DNA from: CAWAVN01 sp963825075
GTDB lineage: Bacteria > Planctomycetota > Planctomycetia > Planctomycetales > Planctomycetaceae
Reading direction: 5' to 3'
NCBI GenBank assembly: GCA_963825075.1
Contig: CAWGRX010000030.1
Span: forward strand, 366,143 to 430,142
DNA: 64,000 bases
Position numbers and translations under genes: made by a program. This document shows, piece after piece, positions 39,502 through 47,944 of the stretch (position 1 is its first letter; each line of letters starts with the position of its first letter). The notes beneath the pieces are model-generated. The model made no database searches, was not told where the DNA came from, and saw only the letters and a list, made by a program, of their open reading frames with translations.

Positions 39502-40348
39502 ACAGGTTAGTTCTGCCGGAGTTGTCGGCTTCATACGACAGATGGCCGATGAATATGCTACGACCGAAGACTCACTCCTGAAACGGTTGTTAAAGAGTCC
39601 GATCATCCATGTGGACGAGACGAAGATAAGCATTCGTGGAACGCAGCAGTATGTCTGGGTGATGACCGATGGGACGAATGTCATATTCCGGCTGACCGAG
39701 ACACGGGAAACGACACTGATTCAAGAGCTACTCAGGGGGTATGAGGGCGTGCTGGTATCAGACTTTTACGGCGGATACGACGCTGTGCAGTGTCGCCAGC
39801 AAAAATGTTGGTCACACTTGATTCGAGATTTGAACGATGATTTGTGGAAGCACCCGTTCCACAAGGAGTTTGAGACGTTCATCGTAGAAGTTCGAGATTT
39901 GGTTGTTCCAATTTTCGATGACGTTGAACGATTCGGCCTTAAGACAAGGAATCTTCGAAAACATCAGAGGGGAGTGGACCGATTTTACAAAAAGGTCATT
40001 GAGAACGGAAAAGGGGAGGGAGAGTTGGTCGAAAAGTACGTCAAACGATTTCGGCGTTATCAGGAGCAGCTATTCACATTCTTATCAGAGGACGGCATTC
40101 CGTGGAACAACAACACCGCCGAGCGTGCGATTCGGCATCTGGCGATCCAGCGGAAGATTTCCGGTTCGTTCTACGAGCGTCTGGCTCACCAGTATCTTCG
40201 CCTGCTGGGTATTGCTCAGACGTGTCGATTCCAAGACAAATCGTTTCTCCGGTTCATGCTTTCCGGAGAAAAGGATATCGACCGATACAAGGAGCGAAAA
40301 CGCCCAAAATCATCACGACGGATTGAGAGATCGGATTCAGAAAACTGA
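39326..40348 (+). CDS. IS66-family-like DDE transposase part
   Basis: Only the portion from ~39450 is genuine: LPYSAIVGVIENLFAEQVSS, then the DDE core IIHVDETKISIRGTQQYVWV, VLVSDFYGGYDAVQCRQQKC, and the final Glu in DGIPWNNNTAERAIRHLAIQ. These match IS66 transposases. The 40 residues before are a frame artefact. Together with the upstream nuclease this forms one split gene. I found no terminal inverted repeats flanking it. Confidence 0.8.
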   Translation: MSARNPIVHAVNVTFYHQRYSVFRAGCLATAFGRGRYTSVLPRLPYSAIVGVIENLFAEQVSSAGVVGFIRQMADEYATTEDSLLKRLLKSPIIHVDETKISIRGTQQYVWVMTDGTNVIFRLTETRETTLIQELLRGYEGVLVSDFYGGYDAVQCRQQKCWSHLIRDLNDDLWKHPFHKEFETFIVEVRDLVVPIFDDVERFGLKTRNLRKHQRGVDRFYKKVIENGKGEGELVEKYVKRFRRYQEQLFTFLSEDGIPWNNNTAERAIRHLAIQRKISGSFYERLAHQYLRLLGIAQTCRFQDKSFLRFMLSGEKDIDRYKERKRPKSSRRIERSDSEN

Positions 40349-40507
40349 ATGATCTGTCGTTCAATTGCGAGAGCGAGTAGGGCAAGCTCCCGCCTGCCAT
40401 GCTTTGCGGGGGGCGGGGTTGTAACGGGGTCTCAGTATTCGTAGGGCCGGCTGTGCCGACCTTTCTTGGAAGTGAAGTAGGGTCCGATGTGCTGGGTGCC
40501 CGCTATT

Positions 40508-40759
40508 ATGTTTAGCGACGGACCGGAAGACTACGACTTTCGAGACGATCAGGACGAGGAGGCTTCCCTCGACCCTGAAGTGAATGCGATTGTGGATCAT
40601 CTGCGCGACACGCTGACGCACGATATGGCCATGCGCATTATCCCCAATCGTTTCGGAATGACACCTCAGGGAGACAAGGAACTCGAAGAACTGATGGAAG
40701 AACTGATCGCAGAGGCATTCAACGACGGCTACAATAGCTGGGACGATTTTCCCTATTAG
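40508..40759 (+). CDS. Small acidic hypothetical protein
   Basis: 83 residues starting MFSDGPEDYDFRDDQDEEAS with an even spread of acidic residues and a predicted helix (DKELEELMEELIAEAFND). No family recognised. No good ribosome-binding site precedes the ATG. It lies in a repeat-rich region and is followed by a large palindrome. Confidence 0.5.
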   Translation: MFSDGPEDYDFRDDQDEEASLDPEVNAIVDHLRDTLTHDMAMRIIPNRFGMTPQGDKELEELMEELIAEAFNDGYNSWDDFPY

Positions 40760-40798
40760 GCATTGTCCGCGCCGCCACTGGCGGCTCTTTTGCCAGGA

Positions 40799-40862
40799 AG
40801 TAGGGTCCGCTGTGCGGACCTTTTTATGACGTCAGCCCAAAATGGTCCGCACAGGACCCTAC
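40799..40862. repeat. Palindromic repeat AGTAGGGTCCGC/GCGGACCCTACT
   Basis: AGTAGGGTCCGCTGTGCGGA at 40799 is mirrored by GGTCCGCACAGGACCCTACT ending at 40862. The same motif recurs near 41213, 41320 and 43378. Confidence 0.65.
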
Positions 40863-40965
40863 TCGGCTAACCGCGGCGCACCGACGTTTCTCAGAGTTCA
40901 ACATCTCACCAGCCGCCGCAGCCGGTCAATGGTATCGATATGTGACACACCCGCGGGAGAACAAA

Positions 40966-41184
40966 ATGCAGCTTTGGCGTGCGAACATCATCGCATTGAT
41001 TCATTTTTCTATTGGTGTCGTCGGACTTTTTGTCTATTCGATGATTGACTCCTCTGTCGAGCAGGAGGTGCCGCGATACGTAGTCCCAGCAACGCTCGCG
41101 GCGTTCGGAATCACGATGTGGGCCGGATGTAGATGCGCTTACTCTTATGGACAACGAGATGCACAGCAGGCAAGAAAAGATTGA
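40966..41184 (+). CDS. Small two-helix membrane protein
   Basis: 72 residues (MQLWRANIIALIHFSIGVVG) with two membrane segments (IALIHFSIGVVGLFVYSMI and VVPATLAAFGITMWAGC). GGGAGA precedes the ATG. No family recognised. Confidence 0.45.
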   Translation: MQLWRANIIALIHFSIGVVGLFVYSMIDSSVEQEVPRYVVPATLAAFGITMWAGCRCAYSYGQRDAQQARKD

Positions 41185-41259
41185 GGCGATGCCAACTCAT
41201 AGCAGCAAGCCAAGTAGGGTCCGCTGTGCGGACCACTGTTTTTTGGATCCCACAAAAGA

Positions 41260-41342
41260 CTTGCCGAACCTTGCGCCCATTGTTGCAATATTTCTTGCCT
41301 CCTCGAAGCGAAATTGGTCCGCACAGCGGACCCTACTTGGCT
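41260..41342. repeat. 83-base direct repeat, copy A
   Basis: Nearly identical to 43320-43402 (two mismatches: GCG versus ATG). Both end in GGTCCGCACAGCGGACCCTA. Copy A lies in or next to a decayed LRR gene. Confidence 0.8.
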
Positions 41343-41369
41343 ATCATATTAGGTCATGCATTTCTGAAG

Positions 41370-41888
41370 TCATATCTATTCTGGCGTTAAATGCTCTGCG
41401 CTTTTATCGCGACAAATCTATTTGGATACTGGTGCTGGCGATTATTATTGTTTCTGCTTTCGTCTCGGTGCGCATCCTTAATGATCCTGCAAGGCGTGTG
41501 AGGTCAGCAGGTGCAGCTTATGACCCGCGTCTCAAGTCGGGGAAGTGGATTCGCCCTAAAAATCGCGAGGGTTTCGATAGTCACCAACTTGCTATTATTG
41601 TCGACGCAATAAAAGACTTTCGTGAACCTCATGCGTTGACGGTGCGGGGTAGAAAGATAACGGTATTAAGGGTTTTCTGTTTTCGCTCATGCGTCGAATA
41701 TTTATTCCCTTGGATTAGTTAACCTGAACGTGTCGGACACTTCCTTAGTTTATCTCAACCACATGGATGGCTTGGAATACCTCGCCATCTTGGATTGTCC
41801 ACATATATCAGGCAAAGCAGTCGAAGATTTTCGAGCTGAAAATCCTATGGTTGAGGTCGTACACAGGTCAACCGAGGAAAACAGATGA
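41370..41888 (+). pseudogene. Leucine-rich-repeat protein fragment
   Basis: Two frames together give a membrane anchor (DKSIWILVLAIIIVSAFVSV), a variable region, then an LRR-style tail: LGLVNLNVSDTSLVYLNHMD and GLEYLAILDCPHISGKAVED FRAENPMVEVVHRS. The frame changes near 41690-41715 and the 5' end is missing. Planctomycetes carry many such secreted or anchored LRR proteins. Confidence 0.6.
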
Positions 41889-41912
41889 ACTCTGGAGGCG
41901 TCAGCCGCGGCA

Positions 41913-41999
41913 GGGTGGCACTGTTAATCTCGTTTCTGTTGTGCTTATGAAGCAACTTTTGGGTGCCACTGGCAACTTGTTGCCAGTGCGAGTGCTTGT
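41913..41999. repeat. 87-base direct repeat, copy 1
   Basis: GGGTGGCACTGTTAATCTCG and onward; repeated at 42045-42130. Each copy ends with the palindrome CACTGGCAACTTGTTGCCAG. Confidence 0.75.
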
Positions 42000-42044
42000 G
42001 AAACCGGCCTCGTCAGCGAAGGCACGGTCGTTTCCACCTCGGCG

Positions 42045-42130
42045 GGGTGGCACTGTTAATCTCGCTTGTATGGTGTTTATGAATAACTTTCGGGTGCCAC
42101 TGGCAACTTGTTGCCAGTGCGAGTGCTTGT
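42045..42130. repeat. 86-base direct repeat, copy 2
   Basis: Second copy of the 41913-41999 repeat, with a diverged middle and a conserved palindromic end. Confidence 0.75.
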
Positions 42131-42152
42131 TGAACTTCCGACGGTTTAACCG

Positions 42153-42359
42153 GTCGATCCGAACAACGAACGGGAAACCGTGTTCGCCTTCGATGAGCGG
42201 GGAAATCAAATTTCCCGCACTTTACCCGATGGCAGCCAAGAGACTTTCGAGTATGATAGTTATGGCAGGCAGACCCTGCACGTTTCCATTGAAGGCGTGG
42301 TCACCCAGACGTTCTATGATGGCAGTCTCGGGGCCTGCGCCCGGATGAGCGAAGTGTAA
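42153..42359 (+). pseudogene. RHS/YD-repeat protein fragment
   Basis: An open frame of ~68 codons reads ETVFAFDERGNQISRTLPDG then SQETFEYDSYGRQTLHVS and VVTQTFYDGS. These are YD-type RHS repeats (DxxGN, YDxxGRQ). No start is present, so it is a fragment of a large secreted polymorphic-toxin type protein. Confidence 0.7.
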
Positions 42360-42739
42360 CGTAGTAGTCGTAGCCTGCCTTCCTTTGGGGATAGGACGCG
42401 AGGATGCCCGATTATCGTCGAGCCCATCTTCCCGGTGGAAAGGTTTTACATAATCGGGAACTGTTAGTAAGGAAGGCAGGCGGGAGCCTGCCCTACACTA
42501 ACTGGATTTTTCCGATATTGAAGAGACCGTGGGCGAGTAACAAAAAGGCCGGCACAGCCGGCCCTACTCGCTCCGTCCCGGCGTATACACCAATAGTGTT
42601 CCAATCGATTCGCCACCGGGGGGATTATTTCCTCCCATTCTCAGCAGCGAGATCAGACGTGTGCTTCAGGTCGGAGGTCAATGGAATTCCACAACGGTGT
42701 TGTCCAATTTACCAAGCCTCCTATTCAGTGAGTCGTTAG

Positions 42740-43244
42740 ATGAACTTCTTAAAACTCTTAGACCCACACATGCCGCGATCTCCTGAAGACATTGGAAAAC
42801 AACAACGCGAAGCAGCTGAGCAGTTTCCAATGCAGGTTTCAATGTCAAATTTTTCATTCTGGAAGATGGGAGAACCTATTCCTACTAAGGGCGTTCGTTT
42901 CTTGATAGGTGTAGCCGCCTCATTTTCTCTTCCAGATTTGAGATTGCTAGATGTTGCTAACCAAGCTCTGAAAGGTAAGCATCCAAAGGTCGCAATTCGA
43001 TGTTTTTGATCTATCGAGCATCAAAGCAGAGGATTGGAGTGAGTACTTTCCCAGCATTCGTCCAATAGCAGTAACGCCTGCAATAGGTAAATGGGTAAAC
43101 GGCAGCCTAGAAGAGTTTTGGTCAGGTGGAAAAGCAATCGATCGACTATTGCAAGTTCTCGGAGTGGAGCTGACTGCTCAAGACGTTACTACTGGTCTTT
43201 ATCCGCCATCGAACGAATTACTTGCAGATTATGATGCGACATAG
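42740..43244 (+). CDS. Small soluble protein next to the RHS fragment, one frameshift
   Basis: First frame MNFLKLLDPHMPRSPEDIGK to PKVAI ends at a stop near 43009. In the next frame the protein continues DVFDLSSIKAEDWSEYFPSI and ends LLADYDAT at 43244. One extra base near 42998 splits it. The total is ~167 residues. Family not recognised. Its low G+C compared with its neighbours and its position 3' of an RHS fragment suggest an orphan immunity protein, but that is inference only. Confidence 0.5.
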
Positions 43245-43316
43245 TTTGTGTAGGGCAGGCTCCCGCCTGCCATTTTGACCGACACCCGCAATCGGCAGGC
43301 GGGAGCCTGCCCTACT
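43245..43316. repeat. Two copies of the GGCAGGCGGGAGCCTGCC palindrome
   Basis: GGGCAGGCTCCCGCCTGCC (~43253) and GGCAGGCGGGAGCCTGCCC (~43295) are inverted copies. Others lie near 40380 and 42470. Confidence 0.65.
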
Positions 43317-43319
43317 TGG

Positions 43320-43402
43320 CTTGCCGAACCTTATGCCCATTGTTGCAATATTTCTTGCCTCCTCGAAGCGAAATTGGTCCGCACAGCGGACCCTACTTGG
43401 CT
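43320..43402. repeat. 83-base direct repeat, copy B
   Basis: Matches 41260-41342 with two mismatches. Confidence 0.8.
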
Positions 43403-44144
43403 GCCCCCAGCGATCTGGGTGGGAGGCTCATCTGGGGGCAGGCTGCCAATGCCGCCGTCTCTGGCTTCAGCTCCCATTCGGGCAGCCTGACCCCAGCCAC
43501 CCCGTCGCAACGTTACCCGGCGATTGTGATGGATCAGGTGGGGAATTTCGTCATCAGTTGGCAAAGCAATCATCAAGATGAGAGCAGTTGGGCCATTTTC
43601 AATCGTGCGTATTCTCATGATGGAACGCCGCTCAGATGCCTCCGCACAGCCGAACCAGGCGGCTGCATCACTCACAGAAGAGCAACTTGCTCAAGTCGCC
43701 CAGGCGGCGATCGCTCACTGGCAATCGTTGGGGCCGAGCGCCCAGCAACAGTCGGCGTTGGCGAACCTGCAATTCTCCATCCGCGACCTGCCCGGCGATT
43801 TGTTGGGTTTGACGCGATCTGGACAGATTACGCTCGACGTGAACGCCGCCGGTTCCGGTTGGTTTGTCGATCCCACGCCCAATACGAACACGGAGTTCGG
43901 ATTGATGATCGGAATGAGTTTCCGTTCAACAGATCCGGGAATCTCGTCCGAGATGGATTTGCTCACCGCCATCAACCACGAACTCGGCCACTTGTTGGGA
44001 GCGGACGATTTGTCCCAGGGGACGGATTCCACCGCCCTGATGGCCCCAATGCTGGCCGCGGGAACGCGGAAAGCCGTGGATCAGAGCGTTCTCGACCAAC
44101 TCTTTTCCGGTTCCGATCTGGCCGAAGCTCTGTTAGCCGGCTAG
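43403..44144 (+). pseudogene. Remnant of a large secreted protein with a metzincin-like motif
   Basis: Two frames carry parts of a planctomycete surface protein. The first reads SQRYPAIVMDQVGNFVISWQ, a repeat typical of large adhesin-like proteins. The second begins LTEEQLAQVAQAAIAHWQSL and includes the zinc-protease-like helix AINHELGHLLGADDLSQG, ending QLFSGSDLAEALLAG. The 5' part is missing and the frames are joined by a deletion near 43640. Confidence 0.6.
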
Positions 44145-44814
44145 CACAGCCCTACCCGCAAATCGATTGAAGAACAGCTCTCCGGCCGTGGCGATTTTCG
44201 CCATAGCCGGTTTTCTATCCCAATCGCGCCGGGTCCGACGGGCAGCTTGCCTGCCAGTGCGAATCGGGTTAGCCAATCCAGTTTTTGAAACGTGCCCCGA
44301 TTCCGCGCTCATTCAAAGCACTGCCGGGCACGTTGCCAGTGGCTTCCGGCGGCGGACTGGCCTGCTCGCAAAACGACCTTTTTGTTGTTTCGGAGGGAGG
44401 GTCATCCCTGGGCCGGCGGGGATTTTTCTTTTTTGGAAATCTCTCCGGAAACCGGGCTTCTGCTCTAGCTGGGATCCGTTTGGCGGCTATAATTGGGCAT
44501 CCGCTCCGGCGTGTGAGCCGGCGGAGATGAAGAGAGCACGCCCAAGTGCCCCACTGCTCGACTGATCCATGAGGATCTTTTGCTCTGAGTCCTTTGTTCT
44601 CACGGCGTTTCAGATCTCAGTTGGCATTGTTCGAGAGCCAAGGTTCGTCGGCCTGTTTTGGGCTTCGAACGTGAGGCTGTTGGGAAGCCGATCCCCGCGA
44701 TCGCCCAATGTTTGCCGACTTTCTTGAGCTGAGTTCGCTTCGACCGGGTCAACCACTTTTTGTGGTTGTGAGAATTCTATTTTGAAGAACCGCTTTGGTT
44801 CGCAAAGGATGACG
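44145..44814. other. Long non-coding stretch upstream of the RRM gene
   Basis: 670 bases with no convincing gene. The left part carries imperfect copies of GCACTGCC/GGCAGTGC-type palindromes seen elsewhere. The right part probably contains the promoter and a long 5' untranslated region, as is common for cold-regulated RRM genes in other bacteria; no specific element was identified. Confidence 0.45.
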
Positions 44815-45096
44815 ATGAGTAAGAATCTGTATGTTGGCAATCTTTCGTTCCAGGTCACCTCGGACGATTTGCGCGAGATGTTCGAGCCGTTTGGCGATGT
44901 CAGCTCCGCTTCGGTCGTGATGGACCGTGACACCGGCCGTTCGCGCGGCTTCGGGTTTGTCGAAATGAGCAGCGGCGGCGACGCGGCCATTGATGCCCTC
45001 AACGGCAAAGATCATGAAGGCCGAGCGCTGACCGTGAACGAAGCCCGGCCGCGGGAACAACGTTCCGGCGGCGGCGGACGACGCAACCGCTATTAA
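44815..45096 (+). CDS. RRM RNA-binding protein
   Basis: 93 residues: a single RNA-recognition motif with RNP2 (KNLYVGNL) and RNP1 (SRGFGFVEM) and a Gly/Arg-rich tail (REQRSGGGGRRNRY). This small glycine-rich type occurs in cyanobacteria and planctomycetes and is often cold-induced. AAGGA lies six bases before the ATG at 44815. A DEAD-box helicase follows 175 bases later, a functionally sensible neighbour. Confidence 0.9.
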   Translation: MSKNLYVGNLSFQVTSDDLREMFEPFGDVSSASVVMDRDTGRSRGFGFVEMSSGGDAAIDALNGKDHEGRALTVNEARPREQRSGGGGRRNRY

Positions 45097-45270
45097 ACTG
45101 CCTCCCCCCATCGGAAGCCAAGAACCGGGCGTCCCAACCGTCCGGTTCTTTTTCCAAGCCTTTGCCGACTTTCCGACGCGATCGGTTCGCTGTTGTCGGC
45201 ATGGTTACGCATCCCTTGCGCTTTCCGGGCCAACTTTTCCAAACGTCCCAGGCGCCAATCCTCCGTAGAA

Positions 45271-46614
45271 ATGTCAGGTATCCCTTTGAAGTCCCATTCG
45301 TTTTCCGAACTCCAACTCGCCGAACCGCTCCAACGCGCGATTCGGGCCGAGAACTATTCCATCCCCACGCCGATCCAGACCCAGGCAATTCCGCACGTTT
45401 TGGCCGGCCGGGATTTGCTCGGCTCCGCCCAGACGGGAACGGGCAAGACGGCGGCGTTTGCCTTGCCGATTTTGCATCAATTCGAAACCCACCGCCGGCC
45501 GGCGACCCCCGGAGCGCCGCGCGGGCTGGTGCTGTCCCCCACGCGGGAACTCGCGGTCCAAATCGGCCAGAGCTTCCAGACCTACGGCCAGTTCGTCGGC
45601 TTTCGCCAGGCGGTGATTTACGGCGGCGTCCACCAAAACTCCCAGGTCCGGGCTTTGAAGCGCGGCGTGCATCTCGTCGTGGCCACGCCGGGCCGATTGA
45701 TCGATCTGATGGACCAAGGGCACATAGAGCTTGGCAGCCTGGAAACTTTCGTGCTGGATGAGGCGGACCGCATGCTCGACATGGGGTTTCTGCCCGCGCT
45801 CAAACGCATCATCAGCGAACTGCCCCGGCAGAGGCAGTCGCTGTTCTTTTCCGCGACTCTGCCGCCCAAGATCATCCAACTCGCGGAGCATCTGCTGCAG
45901 AATCCCGTCTCGGTCAATGTCACCCCCAAGTCTTCCAGCGTCGAAAAGATCGAACAGCGGGTCGTGTTCGTCGAGCACGGCGGGAAGCGGGAGATGCTGC
46001 ACAACATTTTGAAAGAAGGGAACATCAAGCGGGCTTTGGTCTTCACCAAGACCAAACGCACGGCCAACGTCGTGGCGGAAAAACTGATGAGAAGCGGGAT
46101 TAAAGCGACCGCCATACACGGCAACAAGTCCCAAAACGCTCGGCAGCGGGCTTTGGAGGCCTTCCGCCGCAAGCAGGTGCACGTCCTGGTGGCGACGGAT
46201 GTGGCCGCGCGGGGCATCGACATCGACGGCATCACCCATGTGGTGAATTTCGATCTGCCTCTCGAACCGGAAAGTTACGTGCACCGCATCGGCCGCACCG
46301 GTCGAGCGGGCGCGGAGGGAGTTGCCTTGTCGTTCTGCACCGCCGGCGAACGCCGCGAGCTCCGGGCGATCGAACGATTGATCGGCCAGAAACTGCTGAT
46401 GGCGGACGGAGAACCGCAACCCGCTCAAGCGCAACCGGCGAACCGGTCCGAGTTTGCCGGTCCCCGGACGGCCGCCAACGGTTCCAGCCGCCGGCCTCGG
46501 CGGAACAAGCATGGTGGTAAAGGCCACGCCTCTGGGGAAGCCGTTCAAACAAAGCGAAAACGCCGGCGGAGAAGTTCCGGGCATTCCGCCCCGCGGATCA
46601 AGTCCAAAGGTTAA
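45271..46614 (+). CDS. DEAD-box RNA helicase
   Basis: 447 residues. Q-motif FSELQLAEPLQRAI...IPTPIQTQAIP, Walker A SAQTGTGKTAAFALP, DEAD box VLDEADRMLDMGF, SAT motif (FFSATLPPKI), and YVHRIGRTGRAG. The basic C-terminal tail (RRPRRNKHGGKGHASGEAVQ and RKRRRRSSG) matches the RhlE type. It unwinds RNA duplexes, probably in ribosome assembly or cold adaptation. The start MSGIPLKSHSFSELQ was chosen; upstream codons are not family-like. Confidence 0.92.
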   Translation: MSGIPLKSHSFSELQLAEPLQRAIRAENYSIPTPIQTQAIPHVLAGRDLLGSAQTGTGKTAAFALPILHQFETHRRPATPGAPRGLVLSPTRELAVQIGQSFQTYGQFVGFRQAVIYGGVHQNSQVRALKRGVHLVVATPGRLIDLMDQGHIELGSLETFVLDEADRMLDMGFLPALKRIISELPRQRQSLFFSATLPPKIIQLAEHLLQNPVSVNVTPKSSSVEKIEQRVVFVEHGGKREMLHNILKEGNIKRALVFTKTKRTANVVAEKLMRSGIKATAIHGNKSQNARQRALEAFRRKQVHVLVATDVAARGIDIDGITHVVNFDLPLEPESYVHRIGRTGRAGAEGVALSFCTAGERRELRAIERLIGQKLLMADGEPQPAQAQPANRSEFAGPRTAANGSSRRPRRNKHGGKGHASGEAVQTKRKRRRRSSGHSAPRIKSKG

Positions 46615-46672
46615 ATTGCATTTCCGGCCTGTGCTGTGGAATCTCCCCTCTGTTTCGATTAAGGAACATCCC

Positions 46673-46858
46673 ATCGCAAAAAACCAAAACACCTATGCCA
46701 AACGGAAACGCGAAATGGAGAAAAAGGCGAAAGCCGAAGCCAAGCGGATTCGCCGCAACAAGCGAAAGCAGGGCCTCGAAGAACGCCCTCCCTACGAACC
46801 GCCGACCCACGGTCAGGAGTTGTCAGACGATGACCATCCTGCAAACGACGGGGAATAA
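46673..46858 (+). CDS. Small basic protein with an apparent ATC start
   Basis: 61 residues reading (I/M)AKNQNTYAKRKREMEKKAKA and ending LSDDDHPANDGE. Lysine-rich with a charged helix, similar to small planctomycete proteins of this type that I recall starting MAKNQ. The expected ATG is ATC here, while a good AAGGAA ribosome-binding site lies six bases before it. Either a rare ATC start, a substitution, or a base error. Confidence 0.6.
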   Translation: MAKNQNTYAKRKREMEKKAKAEAKRIRRNKRKQGLEERPPYEPPTHGQELSDDDHPANDGE

Positions 46859-46974
46859 CGAATCCGGCAGTTTCCCGTCCGTAGAGAAGTCACCCAACAT
46901 TCCTTCCCCTCTGCTGCCCGAGGCCGCCCATCTTCCAAAACACTTCACCTCCCATCTGATCCGAAAGGCGCGTG

Positions 46975-47217
46975 ATGAGTCAAAACCCCCAGGAGGGGAA
47001 CCCCGAATTCTCACCCTCACAATCCACCGAATCCCCGATGAACCCCGGCGCGATGGATCATCGAAAGGAAGTTTTTCGCACGCTGGTCACCCTTCAGGAT
47101 GCGGGAGAAACGGTGCAGACCTCGCGAGCGCGGGTCGCGGCTGAATACGACATTTCCCGCGAAGAACTAGCGGACATCGAACGGGAAGGCATCTCCCAGA
47201 ACTGGCCCCCGCTTTAA
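46975..47217 (+). CDS. Small hypothetical protein
   Basis: 80 residues starting MSQNPQEGNPEFSPSQSTES, preceded by GAAAGG. The second half looks folded (SRARVAAEYDISREELADIE), possibly a small regulatory helix bundle. No family recognised. Confidence 0.55.
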   Translation: MSQNPQEGNPEFSPSQSTESPMNPGAMDHRKEVFRTLVTLQDAGETVQTSRARVAAEYDISREELADIEREGISQNWPPL

Positions 47218-47290
47218 CCATGTCGCAGGGCTGGCTTTGCCGGTCTGGTTCTTTTTGAAGACCTCCAAAAGCCGTTAAAGCCGGCCCGAC

Positions 47291-47758
47291 TTACGACTGA
47301 CTCGCTGCCGTCCGGCGCCGTAGCCAAAGCGCGCGAAGCATGACGGCCACGACTGCGATGTTGACCGCGAGGATCGAGACCCCGAGCCACGATGGGTGCT
47401 GAATCAGATGGGCGACCTCGATGGGAACATACACCCCGCCGCTGGCTGCTGAAAAAATCTCCGCCCAGGACCGCTCGTAAAACAGGCCATAGGCTTCGAC
47501 GAACCGCACCAGCGAGTAGCATAGGGCACCGACCGCCAAGAGGAGCAAGTGAGAATCTTGAAGTCGGCCCGCCGCATCGACGAATATCCGCGGGTACTTC
47601 GAAGCGGGATTGAGGTGCAAGTGCTCGATAAGACGAGCGGCGATCTCGTGAAGGTTTCGATGAATCAAAGCCAACACGCCGGTTGCCGCAGCAAGGACAA
47701 TCAAGCCTTTAAGCGCTTCCAGCACAGCGACAATTCTGACCGCTTGACGTTGATCCAT
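47291..47758 (-). CDS. DUF2127 family membrane protein
   Basis: 155 residues from MDQRQAVRIVAVLEALKGLI. Membrane helices (LKGLIVLAAATGVLALIHRN, LLLLAVGALCYSLVRFVEAY, LGVSILAVNIAVVAVMLRAL) and the motif FYERSWAEIFSAASGGVYVP match DUF2127. An in-frame extension to 47824 lacks a ribosome-binding site. Function unknown. Confidence 0.82.
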   Translation of the reverse strand: MDQRQAVRIVAVLEALKGLIVLAAATGVLALIHRNLHEIAARLIEHLHLNPASKYPRIFVDAAGRLQDSHLLLLAVGALCYSLVRFVEAYGLFYERSWAEIFSAASGGVYVPIEVAHLIQHPSWLGVSILAVNIAVVAVMLRALWLRRRTAASQS

Positions 47759-47807
47759 AGGAAATTTTGAAGATACCTCCGCAAACCGAATCGCAAGGCA
47801 TTCGGCA

Positions 47808-47906
47808 CTATGCAATAATGTCATAGACGATCTTGCCGAACACTTCGGTCAGGCGAAAATCGCGGCTGGCGTAGCGGTAGGTGAGTTTTTCGTGATCCAG
47901 GGCGGT
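47808..47906 (-). pseudogene. C-terminal remnant of a DUF1501 gene
   Basis: The frame reads DHEKLTYRYASRDFRLTEVF and GKIVYDIIA then stops. It is near-identical to the end of the intact DUF1501 gene at 48620. Everything upstream of it is replaced by the Uma2 gene. Confidence 0.75.
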
Positions 47907-47944
47907 TTCCAATCCCCAAAGACCGGCAAAGCCAGCCCGACTTA

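Noticed and set aside
42651..42670. 13-base match (TCAGACGTGTGCT) to the Illumina read-2 adapter
   Set aside because: The match stops at 13 bases and the following bases differ from the adapter; chance is possible. Noted in case of a misassembly here.
44167..44565. 132-codon reading frame upstream of the RRM gene
   Set aside because: No ribosome-binding site, no recognisable protein features, overlaps repeat sequence.
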